NCBI GenBank assembly: GCA_024710005.1
Contig: JANJVQ010000018.1
Location: forward strand, 198,307 to 262,306
Direction: 5' to 3'
From: Paludibacter sp.
GTDB lineage: Bacteria > Bacteroidota > Bacteroidia > Bacteroidales > Paludibacteraceae
Length of the DNA: 64,000 nucleotides
Part shown: piece by piece, positions 1-10,204 of the stretch
Layout of the letters: the number at the start of each line of letters is the position of its first letter
Numbering within the stretch: position 1 is the stretch's first letter
Notes under the pieces: model-generated
Databases searched by the model: none
The model's input: only the letters and a program-made list of their open reading frames with translations
Told to the model about the DNA's origin: nothing
Position numbers and translations under genes: made by a program

Positions 1-2
1 AA

Positions 3-323
3 CCCTGCAAGGTTGTGATTGTTGAAGGAATTCTTATCCTGACCAGCCCAGAAGTCAGAAAAATGCTGGATTTAAAAGTATTTGTTGATGCTGATGCCGA
101 CGACAGGCTGATTCGTGTCATCAACCGTGACATCGTAGAAAGAGGCAGATCGGTCAACAAAGTGATGGAAAGATATGAAAAGACCGTCAAACCCATGCAC
201 CTTCAATTTATTGAGCCTACGAAACGATTTGCCAACATCATTGTTCCGCAGGGAGGAAATAATCACGTAGCGATTGATATACTAACGAAATTCATCCTGG
301 ATTTTCTGAAAACTAAAATTTAA
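3..323 (+). CDS. udk: Uridine kinase, C-terminal part (cut by window start)
   Basis: Phosphorylates uridine and cytidine to UMP and CMP in the cytosol (pyrimidine salvage). The first codons read PCKVVIVEG, the strand before the EGILIL motif typical of Udk/phosphoribulokinase-type kinases. The conserved R-I-x-R-D-I-x-E-R-G-R-S segment and the KPMHLQFIEPTKRFANIIVP C-terminal segment follow and are characteristic of uridine kinase. About the last 107 residues are present; the P-loop half lies outside the window. A GTG inside the fragment is not a real start, because the frame is open to the left edge. It converges with secDF across a strong hairpin terminator. Confidence 0.88.
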   Translation, partial: PCKVVIVEGILILTSPEVRKMLDLKVFVDADADDRLIRVINRDIVERGRSVNKVMERYEKTVKPMHLQFIEPTKRFANIIVPQGGNNHVAIDILTKFILDFLKTKI

Positions 324-327
324 ACCG

Positions 328-382
328 ACCAAACCTGTCAGGTACGACCAAACCTGTCAGGATTTAAAATCCTGACAGGTTT
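328..382. repeat. AAACCTGTCAGG repeat: direct copy plus perfect hairpin
   Basis: The word ACCAAACCTGTCAGG occurs twice 20 nt apart. The second copy is the left arm of a perfect inverted repeat with 16-bp arms (350-365 and 367-382) around one central base. It lies between two convergent genes just before the terminator stem and looks like a REP-type intergenic palindrome, not part of either gene. Confidence 0.75.
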
Positions 383-431
383 AAAAGCAAAAGAGACCGG
401 CGTAGTGATATCGCCGGTCTCTTTTGCTTTT
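383..431. terminator. Bidirectional intrinsic terminator between udk and secDF
   Basis: A perfect 20-bp stem (383-402 with 412-431) closes a 9-nt loop. The arms begin with A-rich and end with T-rich tracts, so the element can stop transcription from udk on the plus strand and from secDF on the minus strand. Confidence 0.9.
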
Positions 432-452
432 ATAATAATCAATTAAAATCTC

Positions 453-3440
453 CTATTTGATTTTCGCAGCCTCTTTTTTTGCTTTTCTTTTGAAAAACTC
501 ATAAGATACGGGAGCTGCAATAAAGATAGAGGAATAAGTACCAATCACGATACCGAACAACATCGCGAAGATAAAACCACGAATAGTTTCACCACCGAAC
601 ATAAAGATAATCAGCAACACGAGAATAGTACTCATAGACGTACTAAACGTACGACTCAACATGGCATTGATAGCATCGTTAATAACCGATTTTCTGTCAC
701 GTTTAGGATACAAACCGATGAACTCGCGGATACGGTCAAAGATAATCACCGTATCGTTCACCGAATAACCGACCACCGTCAGAATAGCCGCTATAAATGC
801 CTGGTCAATTTCCATCGAGAAGGGCATAACACTGTACAACAGAGAGAAGGCTCCAAGCGTAACAATTGTATCGTGAACCAACCCAATAATAGCACCTAAC
901 GAATAACTCACATTCCGGAAACGAACCAGGATGTACAATCCAATAGCAATAATCGCGATTAACACAGCCCAAACAGCTGCACGTTTTATATCATCAGCAA
1001 TGGTCGGACCTACCTTTTGTGAACTTTGAATATTCAAATCCTTAAACTCTTCCAGACTGGCATCTTTTAATACCGGTTTTAATCCATTATAGAGACGAAG
1101 TTCAATTTCGTCATCAATGGTATCCGAATTATCATCAATTTTGTATTTGGTTGAAATACGTACCTGATTATCAGAACCAATTGTTATTACCTGAACGGGA
1201 CTTCCATCGAAGGCATCAGCAAGCATATCACGCACATCCTGTGTTTTAACCGACTCTTCAAAGCGAACCACGTAATTACGTCCACCACTGAAATCAATAC
1301 CCAAACTAAATCCTCTTGTTGCAAAAGACAGGATACTGATGAGGATTAAGGCAGATGAGATTATGTAAGCTATTTTTCGACCTCCGAGGAAATTCAATTT
1401 CGCGTTCTGGAACCAACCCTGAGTTGTTTTAGTCGTGAATGGCAATTCTTTTGCCTTTTTACTATTTGCATAGGCATCCAACATCAAACGGGTAAGGAAT
1501 ACAGCTGATATAAAAGAAGTAATAATACCGATAATCAAGGTATTTGCGAAACCTTTTATCGGACCGGTTCCAAATACCGACAAAACGATACCGGTAATCA
1601 GGGTCGTTACATTGGCATCTACAATGGCAGAAATAGCTCCTTTGAAACCATCGTCAATGGCACGTTTCATGGTTTTACCGGCACGAAGTTCTTCCCGGAT
1701 ACGCTCATAAATAAGCACGTTCGCATCAACTGCCATACCCATCGTCAATACGATACCGGCTATACCGGGCAGTGTTAGAACGGCAGAAAAAGAAGCAAGA
1801 ATACCAAACAGGAAAAATACGTTTGCAAACAAGGCAAGGTCAGCAATAAGACCCGGTATAAATCCGTAATAGAAAATCATGTAAAGCAGCACGAGCACAA
1901 AAGCAATAATAAAGGAAATCAAACCACTGTTGATGGCATCTTGTCCCAACGAAGGACCAACGATATCTTCCTGAACAATGCGTGCAGGAGCTGGCATTTT
2001 ACCTGATTTCAGGGTATTTGCCAAGTCTTTTGCCTCTTCAACTGTAAAGTTACCGGTTATTTGTGATTGTCCACCCGTAATTTCAGTATTAACAGTCGGG
2101 AATGAATAAATATACCCATCCAGTGCGATAGCAATAGACTTACCAATATTTTCCTTGGTCATACGTGCCCATATCTTAGCACCCTCACTATTCATGCTCA
2201 TGGAAACATTTGCATAAGCAGATGTCTGACTGAAATCTGCACGAGCATCAGTCACCGCATCTCCACTGAGCGGAGCACGGTTATCACGATTCGTTTTAAT
2301 TGCAATTAACTGATAAATATCTCCTCTTTCATTAATTGCTTTAACCGACCATCTCAAACCAAGATTAGCAGGCATCAGTTCTTTCACGCCACGTGAAGCA
2401 AAATAACTATTGATACGGGCAGTATCTTTATAGTGTGCAAAACCAACAACCGGACCTCTGCTAAACTGACCAGTTTCAATTCCAGGTATTTGCAATACAG
2501 CTAACAAGGGATGGTCTTTCTTAAATTGCTCTTGAAGTTTCAGAGAGTCAACTCCAGTTTCCTTATCTTTCTTTAATGCAGCAATCAAACTGTCCTGTTC
2601 TGTTTGCGGGGTTTCCTGTGCAATCTCTGTTTCTTCTTCTACAACAGGTGCTTTTACAGAGTCAACAGAAGTCTGTTGTGCAGCTAATACACGGTCAGCT
2701 TCCATAAGATTATTTGCAATCTCAGTCAGATCAAATGTTTCCCAGAATTCCAGGTTTGCAGATCCCTGCAACAATTTACGAACACGTTCCGGCTCTTTAA
2801 CACCCGGGAGTTCAATCAAGATACGTCCCACGTTGTTATTGTCGCGTTGAATATTCGGCTGTACAACACCAAAACGGTCGATACGCGAACGTAACACATT
2901 GAATGAATTGCTGATGGCTCCGTCAATTTCACTTCTCAACACTGAAACCACTTCATTATTTGTTGAACGCAGTGAGATTTTATCTTTCAACTCCATGGTG
3001 CTGAAGACAGATGCCAACTGACCCTGTGGGTTAATTTCTTCAAATGCTTTTACAAAAAGATCAAGATAATCAATCTGGCTATTTGTTTTCTGGCGTTCAG
3101 AGGCTGTTTGGATGGCCTGAACAAATTCGGGACTGTTGTTGTAACCCGACAAAGCACGTAAAATGTCAGCAACAGAAACTTCCAGGGTCACATTCATACC
3201 CCCTTTCAGGTCGAGACCGAGGTTAATTTCCTTCTCGCGACATTCTTTCAACGTGTAACCAAAGTAAACTTTTTCACCCGAAAGAGAGTCAAGATACTGA
3301 TACTCTTTCATCTTATCACCCGCAGCATACTCTTTGGCTTTTCTATTATAGGTACCAGTTACAACTGAAAATGAAAGGTAAAACAAACTTACTAAGGCAA
3401 GCAAAATTGCTAAAACTCTTACAATACCTTTGTTTTGCAT
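453..3440 (-). CDS. secDF: SecDF fusion, protein translocase accessory subunit
   Basis: Inner-membrane RND-type protein that uses the proton gradient to help the SecYEG translocon complete export. At 995 residues it is a single-chain SecD-SecF fusion, the usual Bacteroidota form. The SecD half has an N-terminal TM, the motif GLDLKGGMNVTLEV, a large periplasmic domain and a six-TM block with GMAVDANVLIYERIREE. The SecF half has GLGIDFSGGRNY-like residues (SLGIDFSGGRNYVVRF) and TVVGYSVNDTVIIFDRIRE. The frame is open 25 codons further upstream, but a TATATTTG -7 box lies inside that extension, so the start at MQNKGIVRV is preferred. It is monocistronic here, with a bidirectional terminator downstream. 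Confidence 0.95.
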   Translation of the reverse strand: MQNKGIVRVLAILLALVSLFYLSFSVVTGTYNRKAKEYAAGDKMKEYQYLDSLSGEKVYFGYTLKECREKEINLGLDLKGGMNVTLEVSVADILRALSGYNNSPEFVQAIQTASERQKTNSQIDYLDLFVKAFEEINPQGQLASVFSTMELKDKISLRSTNNEVVSVLRSEIDGAISNSFNVLRSRIDRFGVVQPNIQRDNNNVGRILIELPGVKEPERVRKLLQGSANLEFWETFDLTEIANNLMEADRVLAAQQTSVDSVKAPVVEEETEIAQETPQTEQDSLIAALKKDKETGVDSLKLQEQFKKDHPLLAVLQIPGIETGQFSRGPVVGFAHYKDTARINSYFASRGVKELMPANLGLRWSVKAINERGDIYQLIAIKTNRDNRAPLSGDAVTDARADFSQTSAYANVSMSMNSEGAKIWARMTKENIGKSIAIALDGYIYSFPTVNTEITGGQSQITGNFTVEEAKDLANTLKSGKMPAPARIVQEDIVGPSLGQDAINSGLISFIIAFVLVLLYMIFYYGFIPGLIADLALFANVFFLFGILASFSAVLTLPGIAGIVLTMGMAVDANVLIYERIREELRAGKTMKRAIDDGFKGAISAIVDANVTTLITGIVLSVFGTGPIKGFANTLIIGIITSFISAVFLTRLMLDAYANSKKAKELPFTTKTTQGWFQNAKLNFLGGRKIAYIISSALILISILSFATRGFSLGIDFSGGRNYVVRFEESVKTQDVRDMLADAFDGSPVQVITIGSDNQVRISTKYKIDDNSDTIDDEIELRLYNGLKPVLKDASLEEFKDLNIQSSQKVGPTIADDIKRAAVWAVLIAIIAIGLYILVRFRNVSYSLGAIIGLVHDTIVTLGAFSLLYSVMPFSMEIDQAFIAAILTVVGYSVNDTVIIFDRIREFIGLYPKRDRKSVINDAINAMLSRTFSTSMSTILVLLIIFMFGGETIRGFIFAMLFGIVIGTYSSIFIAAPVSYEFFKRKAKKEAAKIK

Positions 3441-3488
3441 GGAACTTCTTTTATTTAATAAAACAATAATAATTTTTTTAACGAGCCG

Positions 3489-3496
3489 CAAATATA
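3489..3496 (-). promoter_or_regulatory. secDF promoter -7 box
   Basis: TATATTTG on the minus strand matches the Bacteroidota TAnnTTTG -7 consensus, about 50 nt upstream of the chosen ATG. It lies downstream of the longest possible start codon, which is why that start was rejected. Confidence 0.6.
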
Positions 3497-3523
3497 ATAT
3501 TTTTTTTTGACACAAACGATTAT

Positions 3524-3565
3524 GTTAGTGAATTAGTGAATAGCGAATAGCTAACAGTGAATAAT
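3524..3565. repeat. Heptameric short tandem repeat
   Basis: Six consecutive 7-mers related to GAATAGC/GTTAGTG read without gaps (GTTAGTG, AATTAGT, GAATAGC, GAATAGC, TAACAGT, GAATAAT). Similar heptamer runs occur near 14.73, 21.09, 48.43 and 55.16 kb. Confidence 0.7.
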
Positions 3566-3593
3566 ATCAATAGCCAAATGCGAGTTTGAGAGG

Positions 3594-3628
3594 GGTTGCT
3601 TCGTCGGCAAAGCCGACTCGCAATGACG
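3594..3628. repeat. CGTCATTGCGAG-type dispersed repeat
   Basis: Read on the minus strand this is CGTCATTGCGAGTCGGC followed by a small hairpin (GTCGGC-AAA-GCCGAC) and GAAGCAACC. A related copy sits at 21050-21085. It is non-coding and looks like a REP-type element. Confidence 0.6.
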
Positions 3629-3679
3629 AAGCGGAAAACGGTAGATTAAACACATTTAAAAGAAAAACAAAAAAATAAT

Positions 3680-3709
3680 TTGCAAGTTCGTAAAAAAGCA
3701 CTATCTTTG
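3680..3709 (+). promoter_or_regulatory. Promoter of the initiator tRNA gene
   Basis: TTG at 3680-3682, a 19-nt spacer and TATCTTTG at 3702-3709 give a full match to the Bacteroidota promoter form. The tRNA begins 13 nt after the -7 box. Confidence 0.8.
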
Positions 3710-3722
3710 CAGTCCAAAACAT

Positions 3723-3794
<72 letters not shown>

Positions 3795-3797
3795 CAC

Positions 3798-3829
3798 AAA
3801 AAAAGCTGTCTTAACCGGACAGCTTTTTT
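3798..3829 (+). terminator. Terminator of the tRNA-fMet gene
   Basis: GCTGTC-(7 nt)-GACAGC stem flanked by an A tract and followed by six T residues. Confidence 0.9.
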
Positions 3830-3921
3830 GCGTTTCAGGGTGCTGTGAATTACAAAAAAAGGATCGGATCAATCGGGGATCAATCGGATTAATCGGAAAA
3901 ATGTATAAATGCATGTAAAAT

Positions 3922-3990
3922 GTAGAGACGCAAAAAAAAACGTAGAGACGCAAAAAAAAAATGTAGAGACGCAATGCATTGCGTCTCTAC
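3922..3990. repeat. GTAGAGACGC repeat with 28-bp palindrome
   Basis: The decamer GTAGAGACGC starts at 3922, 3942 and 3963. The first two copies are followed by A tracts. The third forms a perfect 28-nt palindrome (3963-3990). The segment before it (3860-3898) has two GATCAATCGG-like direct repeats. A related hairpin lies at 34224-34250. No gene is visible between the tRNA terminator and serA. Confidence 0.75.
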
Positions 3991-4031
3991 TACAACAAAA
4001 AAACAATTAACGTTATGTCAATATTGATATT

Positions 4032-4952
4032 TTACAGATTAACCCTGAAACGTTGATTGCCATTTTTCAGAAAATCGACAATCTGCTGGGCAGCAGCAAT
4101 ACCGGCATTGATATTGGCTTCTGCTGTTTGTGCTCCCATCTTCTTCGGCGTCGAGAAGTACCTGCCAGCCAGTTTTTCCTGCATTTCTGCATGGTTGCCG
4201 GGCGTAATATCAGTCAGGTATTTAAAATCAGTTCTCTCCTGCATGAATTCAAGGATTTCAGTCTCATGAATCACTTCCTTACGGGCAGTATTAATCAACA
4301 CAGCACCCTTCGGTAATAAACTCAACAACTCTTTATTAATAGACTGTTTAGTCTCTGGTGTTGCCGGAATATGCAGGGAAACAACATCTGAAATTTCATA
4401 CAATTCTTTGACAGAGCTAACCGGAGTCACTTCATCGGCAGCAATTTGTTCGTCGCTGCAAAATGCATCATAAGCAAACAACTCCATACCGAAACCCTTG
4501 GCGATACGGGCTACATTTCGCCCCACGTTTCCGTAGGCATGAATACCCAGTTTTTTCCCTTTGAGCTCTGTTCCTGATGTTCCGTTGTAAAAATTACGCA
4601 CTGCATAAACCAGCAATCCGAATACCAGTTCAGCTACCGCATTGGCATTTTGTCCGGGCGTATTCATCACGCAAACACCAGCTGCCGTGGCTGCTTCCAG
4701 ATCCACATTGTCGTAACCGGCACCTGCCCTTACAACGATTTTGAGATCTTTTGCAGCAGCTATCACTTCAGCATCAATGATATCGCTACGGATAATAATA
4801 GCGTTTGCATCAACAACTGCATCGAGCAATTGCTGTTTTTCAGTGTACTTTTCAAGCAAAGCCAGTTCAAACCCAGCCGCTTCAATTTCTTTTCTGATCC
4901 CATCCACCGCAATTTTGGCAAATGGTTTATCGGTAGCGATTAATACTTTCAT
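4032..4952 (-). CDS. serA: D-3-phosphoglycerate dehydrogenase, short form without ACT domain
   Basis: Oxidises 3-phosphoglycerate to 3-phosphohydroxypyruvate with NAD, the first step of serine synthesis. The 306-residue protein has the two-domain 2-hydroxyacid dehydrogenase fold: [14 protein letters not shown] is the dinucleotide-binding loop, [12 protein letters not shown] precedes it, and NTARKEV carries the catalytic Arg. It ends without the ASB/ACT regulatory domains of longer SerA proteins. The position normally held by the catalytic His (consensus PHLGAST) reads PKKMGAQ, so Lys replaces His. It follows serC with a 4-nt ATGA overlap, indicating translational coupling and supporting a serine role over a generic hydroxyacid dehydrogenase. 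Confidence 0.88.
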   Translation of the reverse strand: MKVLIATDKPFAKIAVDGIRKEIEAAGFELALLEKYTEKQQLLDAVVDANAIIIRSDIIDAEVIAAAKDLKIVVRAGAGYDNVDLEAATAAGVCVMNTPGQNANAVAELVFGLLVYAVRNFYNGTSGTELKGKKLGIHAYGNVGRNVARIAKGFGMELFAYDAFCSDEQIAADEVTPVSSVKELYEISDVVSLHIPATPETKQSINKELLSLLPKGAVLINTARKEVIHETEILEFMQERTDFKYLTDITPGNHAEMQEKLAGRYFSTPKKMGAQTAEANINAGIAAAQQIVDFLKNGNQRFRVNL

Positions 4953-6022
4953 GACAATTTTATTTTTTCAAATTCCTGCATACATTCTACCAATGCCTGA
5001 ACACTTTCCAATGGAAGTGCATTATAGGTTGAAGCCCTGAATCCACCTACCGAGCGGTGACCTTTGATACCCACCATACCGCGTTCTGTAGCAAATTTCT
5101 GGAATTCAGCTTCCAGATCAGCATATTCAGGATTCATCACGAAACAGATATTCATACGTGAACGGTCTTCTTTAGCAGCCGTTCCGACAAATAATTTGTT
5201 ACGGTCAATTTCATTGTACAACAGGTCTGCTTTTTCGATGTTGCGTTTTTCCATAGCTGCAACTCCACCATTAGCTTTAATCCAGCGAAGTGTTTCCATA
5301 GCACTGTAGATTGGCAACACAGGAGGTGTATTAAACATAGAGCCATTTTCAATGTGAATTTTGTAATTCAGCATGGATGGAATGTGGCGCGAAACCTTTC
5401 CAAGCACCTCATCTTTTATAATAGCAAATGCCAAACCGGCAGGCGCGAGGTTTTTCTGTGCCCCGCCATAAATAATGGCATACTTAGATACATCAACCGG
5501 ACGTGAGAAAATATCAGAAGACATGTCGGCCACCAAAGGTACCGGACTATCAATATCTTTCAACAACTCAGTTCCGAAAATTGTATTATTCGTTGTGATG
5601 TGAAAATAATCGGCATCAGTCGGAATTACATAATCTTTCGGGATATAATTGAAATTTGCCGCTTTTGAAGAGGCCACTTCTATTACCTCACCGAAACCTT
5701 TTGCTTCTTTCAAAGCCTTACTTGCCCAGGTTCCTGTATTCAGGTAGGCAGCTTTGCGTTCCATCAGATTGAAAGGCACCATACAAAATTGCAGGCTTGC
5801 ACCTCCTCCGAGGAATAATACCGAATAACCTTCCGGAATCGACAGTATTTCTTTAAAAAGAGCTACTGCTTCATCCACGACCGGCTGAAAATCCTTGGCA
5901 CGATGGGAAATTTCCAAAACAGACAAACCAGAACCGTTAAAATCCAATACTGCCTGAGCTGTTTTTTCAATCACTTCACGCGGCAAAACTGAGGGTCCCG
6001 CGTTAAAATTATGCTTCTTCAT
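4949..6022 (-). CDS. serC: Phosphoserine aminotransferase
   Basis: PLP enzyme transferring the amino group of glutamate to 3-phosphohydroxypyruvate, giving phosphoserine; it also serves pyridoxal phosphate synthesis in some bacteria. The start [13 protein letters not shown] is the family hallmark. GGGASLQF binds the cofactor phosphate, and [15 protein letters not shown] carries the Schiff-base Lys. At 357 residues it has normal length. The frame is open 40 codons upstream, but those residues do not resemble the family, so the ATG before KKHNF is chosen. First gene of the serC-serA unit, with a long leader. Confidence 0.95.
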   Translation of the reverse strand: MKKHNFNAGPSVLPREVIEKTAQAVLDFNGSGLSVLEISHRAKDFQPVVDEAVALFKEILSIPEGYSVLFLGGGASLQFCMVPFNLMERKAAYLNTGTWASKALKEAKGFGEVIEVASSKAANFNYIPKDYVIPTDADYFHITTNNTIFGTELLKDIDSPVPLVADMSSDIFSRPVDVSKYAIIYGGAQKNLAPAGLAFAIIKDEVLGKVSRHIPSMLNYKIHIENGSMFNTPPVLPIYSAMETLRWIKANGGVAAMEKRNIEKADLLYNEIDRNKLFVGTAAKEDRSRMNICFVMNPEYADLEAEFQKFATERGMVGIKGHRSVGGFRASTYNALPLESVQALVECMQEFEKIKLS

Positions 6023-6177
6023 ACGATAAATTAAATATGTGTGTTTAATAGAGTTGGCGCTTTTTACTCGCAGGTTGATTAGACAGATAAAGGCAGTGAA
6101 TTCGCATGTCTTCAAGAGAGAAATCAACCTGACAAATAACACTTTTTTTCTTTAATAATTTTTGATGCGCAAAGGTA
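6023..6177 (-). promoter_or_regulatory. serC promoter and about 140-nt leader
   Basis: TACCTTTG (6177 to 6170, minus strand) matches the -7 consensus; no convincing -33 element is seen at the right distance. The leader contains an inverted repeat CAGGTTGATT / AATCAACCTG about 50 nt apart, enclosing the start of a 20-codon reading frame (6107 to 6045). The rest of the serC-ald intergenic region up to 6378 is A/T rich, with no further gene. Confidence 0.5.
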
Positions 6178-6378
6178 GTACTTTTTTTGTTTTCGACACA
6201 TACAAAATTTTAATTTTATTCAAATTATCTCGTTAAAAAAGAAATTTATAAGTCTGGAAAGCGCATTTATATTAATTTTATATGTTTTTTGATGCTTATT
6301 CATTTTAACTGATTTTTCTCTATTTTTACAGCGATATAAATAGCACGATTCTTTCAATTTACCTTAAAATTTTGTAGT

Positions 6379-7476
6379 ATGATAATCGGTCTTCCCAAAG
6401 AAATAAAAAATAACGAAAACCGTGTCGCCCTGACGCCATCGGGAGTACACACCTTAGTTTCAAACGGACATCGCGTTTGTGTCGAAACCCATGCGGGGGT
6501 AAACAGCGGATTTACCGACGAAGCTTATCTGAATGCCGGCGCTATCATTCGCGAATCTGCCGTCGAAATTTTCGCTGAAGCTGAAATGATTGTCAAAGTC
6601 AAAGAACCCATTCAACAAGAATATGATTTGATTAGAGCAGGACAACTTGTTTTCACCTATTTTCATTTTGCATCCAACGAAGAATTGACCAGAGCCATGA
6701 TGAAAAGCGGTGCAATTTGTTTAGCCTACGAGACAGTTGAAGTGAACCATACGCTGCCTTTGCTGATACCCATGTCGGAAGTTGCCGGACGTATGTCAAT
6801 TCAACAGGGAGCCAAATACTTAGAAAAACCACAGGGCGGAAAAGGGATTTTGCTGGGTGGCGTACCGGGTGTAAATCCTGCTCACGTATTGATATTAGGC
6901 GGCGGGGTTGTCGGCACACATGCAGCCTACATGGCGGCCGGACTGGGGGCGCATGTGACCATCGCGGATATCTCACTGCCAAGATTAAGACAGTTAAGCG
7001 AAATCATGCCGGCCAATGTCGACACCATGATGTCATCACATTATAATATTGAAGAGATTCTTCCGCGGACCGATCTGGTAATCGGAGCGGTATTGATTCC
7101 GGGCGCCAAAGCACCTTCACTCATCTCACGCGAAATGCTGAAATTGCTTCCTCAGGGTGCTGTATTAGTAGATGTTGCCATTGATCAGGGTGGCTGTTTC
7201 GAGACTTCCAAACCTACCACCCACGCCAACCCGGTGTATGAAGTAGATGGCATCCTGCATTATTGCGTTGCCAACATTCCGGGAGCAGTGCCCTGTACTT
7301 CTACTTTGGCATTGACAAATGCCACCTTGCCTTATGTGCTTACTTTAGCAGATAAGGGATGGGAAAAGGCTTGCGAAGAACACGAAGATTTGCGCAAGGG
7401 GCTCAATATCGTGAATGGGAAAGTGGTGTGCAAAGCGGTGGCGGAGACGTTCGGAATTAGCTTTTCGCCAGAATAA
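6379..7476 (+). CDS. ald: Alanine dehydrogenase
   Basis: Catalyses the reversible NAD-dependent conversion of L-alanine to pyruvate and ammonia. The N-terminal [20 protein letters not shown] is the family signature. VKVKEP and TYFHFA contain the expected substrate-binding Lys and catalytic His. [20 protein letters not shown] is the Rossmann nucleotide-binding loop, followed by acidic D in TIADIS. The 365-residue length is typical. It is divergent from serC and ends tail-to-tail with mutS, the two reading frames overlapping by 20 bp. Confidence 0.95.
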   Translation: MIIGLPKEIKNNENRVALTPSGVHTLVSNGHRVCVETHAGVNSGFTDEAYLNAGAIIRESAVEIFAEAEMIVKVKEPIQQEYDLIRAGQLVFTYFHFASNEELTRAMMKSGAICLAYETVEVNHTLPLLIPMSEVAGRMSIQQGAKYLEKPQGGKGILLGGVPGVNPAHVLILGGGVVGTHAAYMAAGLGAHVTIADISLPRLRQLSEIMPANVDTMMSSHYNIEEILPRTDLVIGAVLIPGAKAPSLISREMLKLLPQGAVLVDVAIDQGGCFETSKPTTHANPVYEVDGILHYCVANIPGAVPCTSTLALTNATLPYVLTLADKGWEKACEEHEDLRKGLNIVNGKVVCKAVAETFGISFSPE

Positions 7477-10072
7477 TCTTCTTAATTTCATTCAACTTAT
7501 TCAGCGCCTCAATAGGTGTCAATTCATTAATATTTAACCCTTTGATTTCATCCCGTATTTGCTGAAGGACAGGATCATCCAACTGGAAGAAACTAAGCTG
7601 ATAACCTTCGCGTTGCGTGGCGATTTCGGCAACGGGTTTGGCAATACCATTTTGGCGATTATCTGTTTCCAGCTGCTTCAGGATTTGCTCGGAACGTTTC
7701 ACGATGCTTTGCGGCATGCCGGCCATTTTGGCGACATGAATACCGAAGCTATGCTCGCTACCTCCGCGTGCCAGTTTCCGGAGAAAAATGATTTTCTTAT
7801 CTACTTCTTTTACCGAGACATTGTAGTTTTTTATCCGGTTGAATGATTTTTCCATTTCATTCAACTCGTGATAATGCGTGGCAAAGAGGGTTTTGGCCTT
7901 AAAAGAGGGATGCTCGTGAATATACTCGACAATTGCCCAGGCAATGGAGATACCGTCGTAGGTCGAAGTACCGCGTCCGAGTTCGTCGAATAAAATCAGA
8001 CTTCGGTCCGATAGATTATTCAGGATGCTGGCAGCCTCGTTCATCTCCACCATGAAAGTTGATTCACCCTGCGAGATATTATCACTCGCTCCTACCCGCG
8101 TAAAGATCTTATCCACGACCCCGATTTTCGCACTTTCTACCGGCACAAAACAACCTATTTGCGCCATCAGCGTGATTATCGCAGTTTGGCGTAACAAAGC
8201 TGATTTACCGGACATGTTCGGACCGGTAACGATGATGATTTGCTGGGACTGATTATCAAGATATACATCATTGGCGATGTAGGATTCTCCCAATGGCAGT
8301 TGCTTCTCAATAACCGGATGCCTACCTTGTTTAATTTCCAGCACATCCGTATCGTTTACTTCCGGACGGACATATTTATTCTCAGCCGACACCCGGGCAA
8401 AAGACAACAGGCAGTCGAGCTGGGCAATTAAATTGGCATCCAATTGAATAGCAGGAATATAATCAACCAACCCAAGCACCAGTTCGTTGAAAAGCCGGGT
8501 TTCAATGCTTAGTATTTTCTCTTCTGCACCCAGGATTTTCTCTTCATAATCTTTTAATTCCTGGGTGATATATCGTTCGGCGTTGACAAGGGTTTGCTTG
8601 CGTATCCAGTTTTCAGGCACTTTATCTTTGTGGGTATTTCTGACTTCAATATAATACCCGAACACATTGTTGAAACTGATTTTCAGACTGGGAATGCCGG
8701 TGTGCGCACTTTCCCGTTCCTGAATTTTCTGTAGATATTCCTTTCCTGAAAAAGCTAAATCACGCAATTCGTCCAAATCGGCATCAATTCCATATCTGAT
8801 GACATTCCCCCGATTGATGAGGGTCGGCGGGTCGGGTTGAACTTCTTTTTCGATTTTATCTGAAATAACCTGACAGGCGTTCAACTGATCGGCAATTTTA
8901 TTGAGGGCCTGATTATCTGCATTTGCACAAGCCTCCTTCACTTGTTCAATGGCTTTCAGTGCCACCTTCAACTGCACCACCTCACGCGGACTAATCCTTC
9001 CTACCGCCACTTTCGAAATGATTCTTTCCAAATCACCTACCAACGCGATGTTCTGTTCTAACAATTCCTTCAATTCAGGATGTTTGAAGAGATATTCCAC
9101 CACACCGAGTCTTTCGTTAATAGGCTTTACATCCTTCAATGGAAATGCAATCCAGCGTTTCAGCAACCGGGCACCCATGGGCGAAATGGTTTTATCGAGT
9201 ACCTGTACCAGCGTTTTAGCACCCTCGTGCATGGAACCGTACAATTCGAGATTGCGTACGGTAAACCGGTCGAGCCACACATAACGATCCTCTTCGATGC
9301 GCGATAATTGCGTGATGTGTCCCGTTTGTTGATGATGAGTCAGATCGAGATAATGCAAAATAGCACCGGCAGCGACTACCGCAAAAGGTAAATTCTCAAC
9401 ACCAAACCCTTTCAGGTTACGGGTTTCAAATTGCTTCAACAGCCTTTCCTGTGCCGAATCTGGCGTATAGGCCCAGTCTTCGAGACCATAAACAAAAAAT
9501 TTATTACCGAAGTTTTCCTCGAAATCACGTTTTTTATTGCGATCGTAGAGCACCTCTTTCGGACTGAAACTGTTGAGTAGTTTATCCACATACTCCACAT
9601 TTCCTTCCGCTACCAAAAACTCACCCGTTGAAATATCCAGAAAAGCGACACCAACATTCTTCTTATCAAAATAAACCGATGCCAGGAAATTATTTTCTTT
9701 GTGGTTCAGGGTGGTGTCACTATACGAAACACCTGGGGTAACCAATTCTGTAACCCCGCGTTTCACCAACTTCTTTGTCAACTTTGGATCTTCAAGCTGA
9801 TCACAAATTGCGACACGCATGCCGGCACGAACTAATTTAGGAAGGTAAGTATCCAACGCATGATGCGGAAAACCAGCTAATTCCACACTTTTTGCAGCCC
9901 CATTGGCACGGCGGGTCAGGGTAATACCCAGCACTTCGGAAGCACGAATCGCATCTTTGGAGAAAGTTTCGTAAAAGTCGCCACAACGAAATAACAAAAT
10001 TGCATCCGGGTGCTTCGACTTGATTTCGAAGTACTGTTTCATCAGGGGGGTTTCTGCTATTCCGTCTTTCAT
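7457..10072 (-). CDS. mutS: DNA mismatch repair protein MutS
   Basis: Recognises base mismatches and small loops and recruits MutL. All domains are in order across 871 residues: mismatch-binding domain I starting [28 protein letters not shown] (the F-x-E mismatch motif is in LFRCGDFYE), connector, lever and clamp, then the ATPase with Walker [14 protein letters not shown] and Walker [17 protein letters not shown], and a C-terminal dimerisation segment. The start is the natural [14 protein letters not shown]. It is probably monocistronic; its upstream region is a long inverted repeat. Confidence 0.97.
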   Translation of the reverse strand: MKDGIAETPLMKQYFEIKSKHPDAILLFRCGDFYETFSKDAIRASEVLGITLTRRANGAAKSVELAGFPHHALDTYLPKLVRAGMRVAICDQLEDPKLTKKLVKRGVTELVTPGVSYSDTTLNHKENNFLASVYFDKKNVGVAFLDISTGEFLVAEGNVEYVDKLLNSFSPKEVLYDRNKKRDFEENFGNKFFVYGLEDWAYTPDSAQERLLKQFETRNLKGFGVENLPFAVVAAGAILHYLDLTHHQQTGHITQLSRIEEDRYVWLDRFTVRNLELYGSMHEGAKTLVQVLDKTISPMGARLLKRWIAFPLKDVKPINERLGVVEYLFKHPELKELLEQNIALVGDLERIISKVAVGRISPREVVQLKVALKAIEQVKEACANADNQALNKIADQLNACQVISDKIEKEVQPDPPTLINRGNVIRYGIDADLDELRDLAFSGKEYLQKIQERESAHTGIPSLKISFNNVFGYYIEVRNTHKDKVPENWIRKQTLVNAERYITQELKDYEEKILGAEEKILSIETRLFNELVLGLVDYIPAIQLDANLIAQLDCLLSFARVSAENKYVRPEVNDTDVLEIKQGRHPVIEKQLPLGESYIANDVYLDNQSQQIIIVTGPNMSGKSALLRQTAIITLMAQIGCFVPVESAKIGVVDKIFTRVGASDNISQGESTFMVEMNEAASILNNLSDRSLILFDELGRGTSTYDGISIAWAIVEYIHEHPSFKAKTLFATHYHELNEMEKSFNRIKNYNVSVKEVDKKIIFLRKLARGGSEHSFGIHVAKMAGMPQSIVKRSEQILKQLETDNRQNGIAKPVAEIATQREGYQLSFFQLDDPVLQQIRDEIKGLNINELTPIEALNKLNEIKKIILAKS

Positions 10073-10087
10073 ATAAAAACTTTTTTT

Positions 10088-10201
10088 ACCATATAAGTCA
10101 TATAAGTTACATATAAGTATGTTTTTAATAGATGAATTTTATTTACACAATCAAACATATTTGAAATAAAACTTATATGTAACTTATATGACTTCTATGG
10201 T
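10088..10201. repeat. ACCATATAAG long inverted repeat, copy 1
   Basis: 31-bp arms (10088-10118 and 10171-10201) pair with one mismatch around a 52-nt A/T-rich centre. The arm begins ACCATATAAGTCATATAAG. It fills the gap between mutS and the upstream glycosyltransferase. Further copies are at 11681-11803 and 42278-42382. Confidence 0.9.
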
Positions 10202-10204
10202 ATA

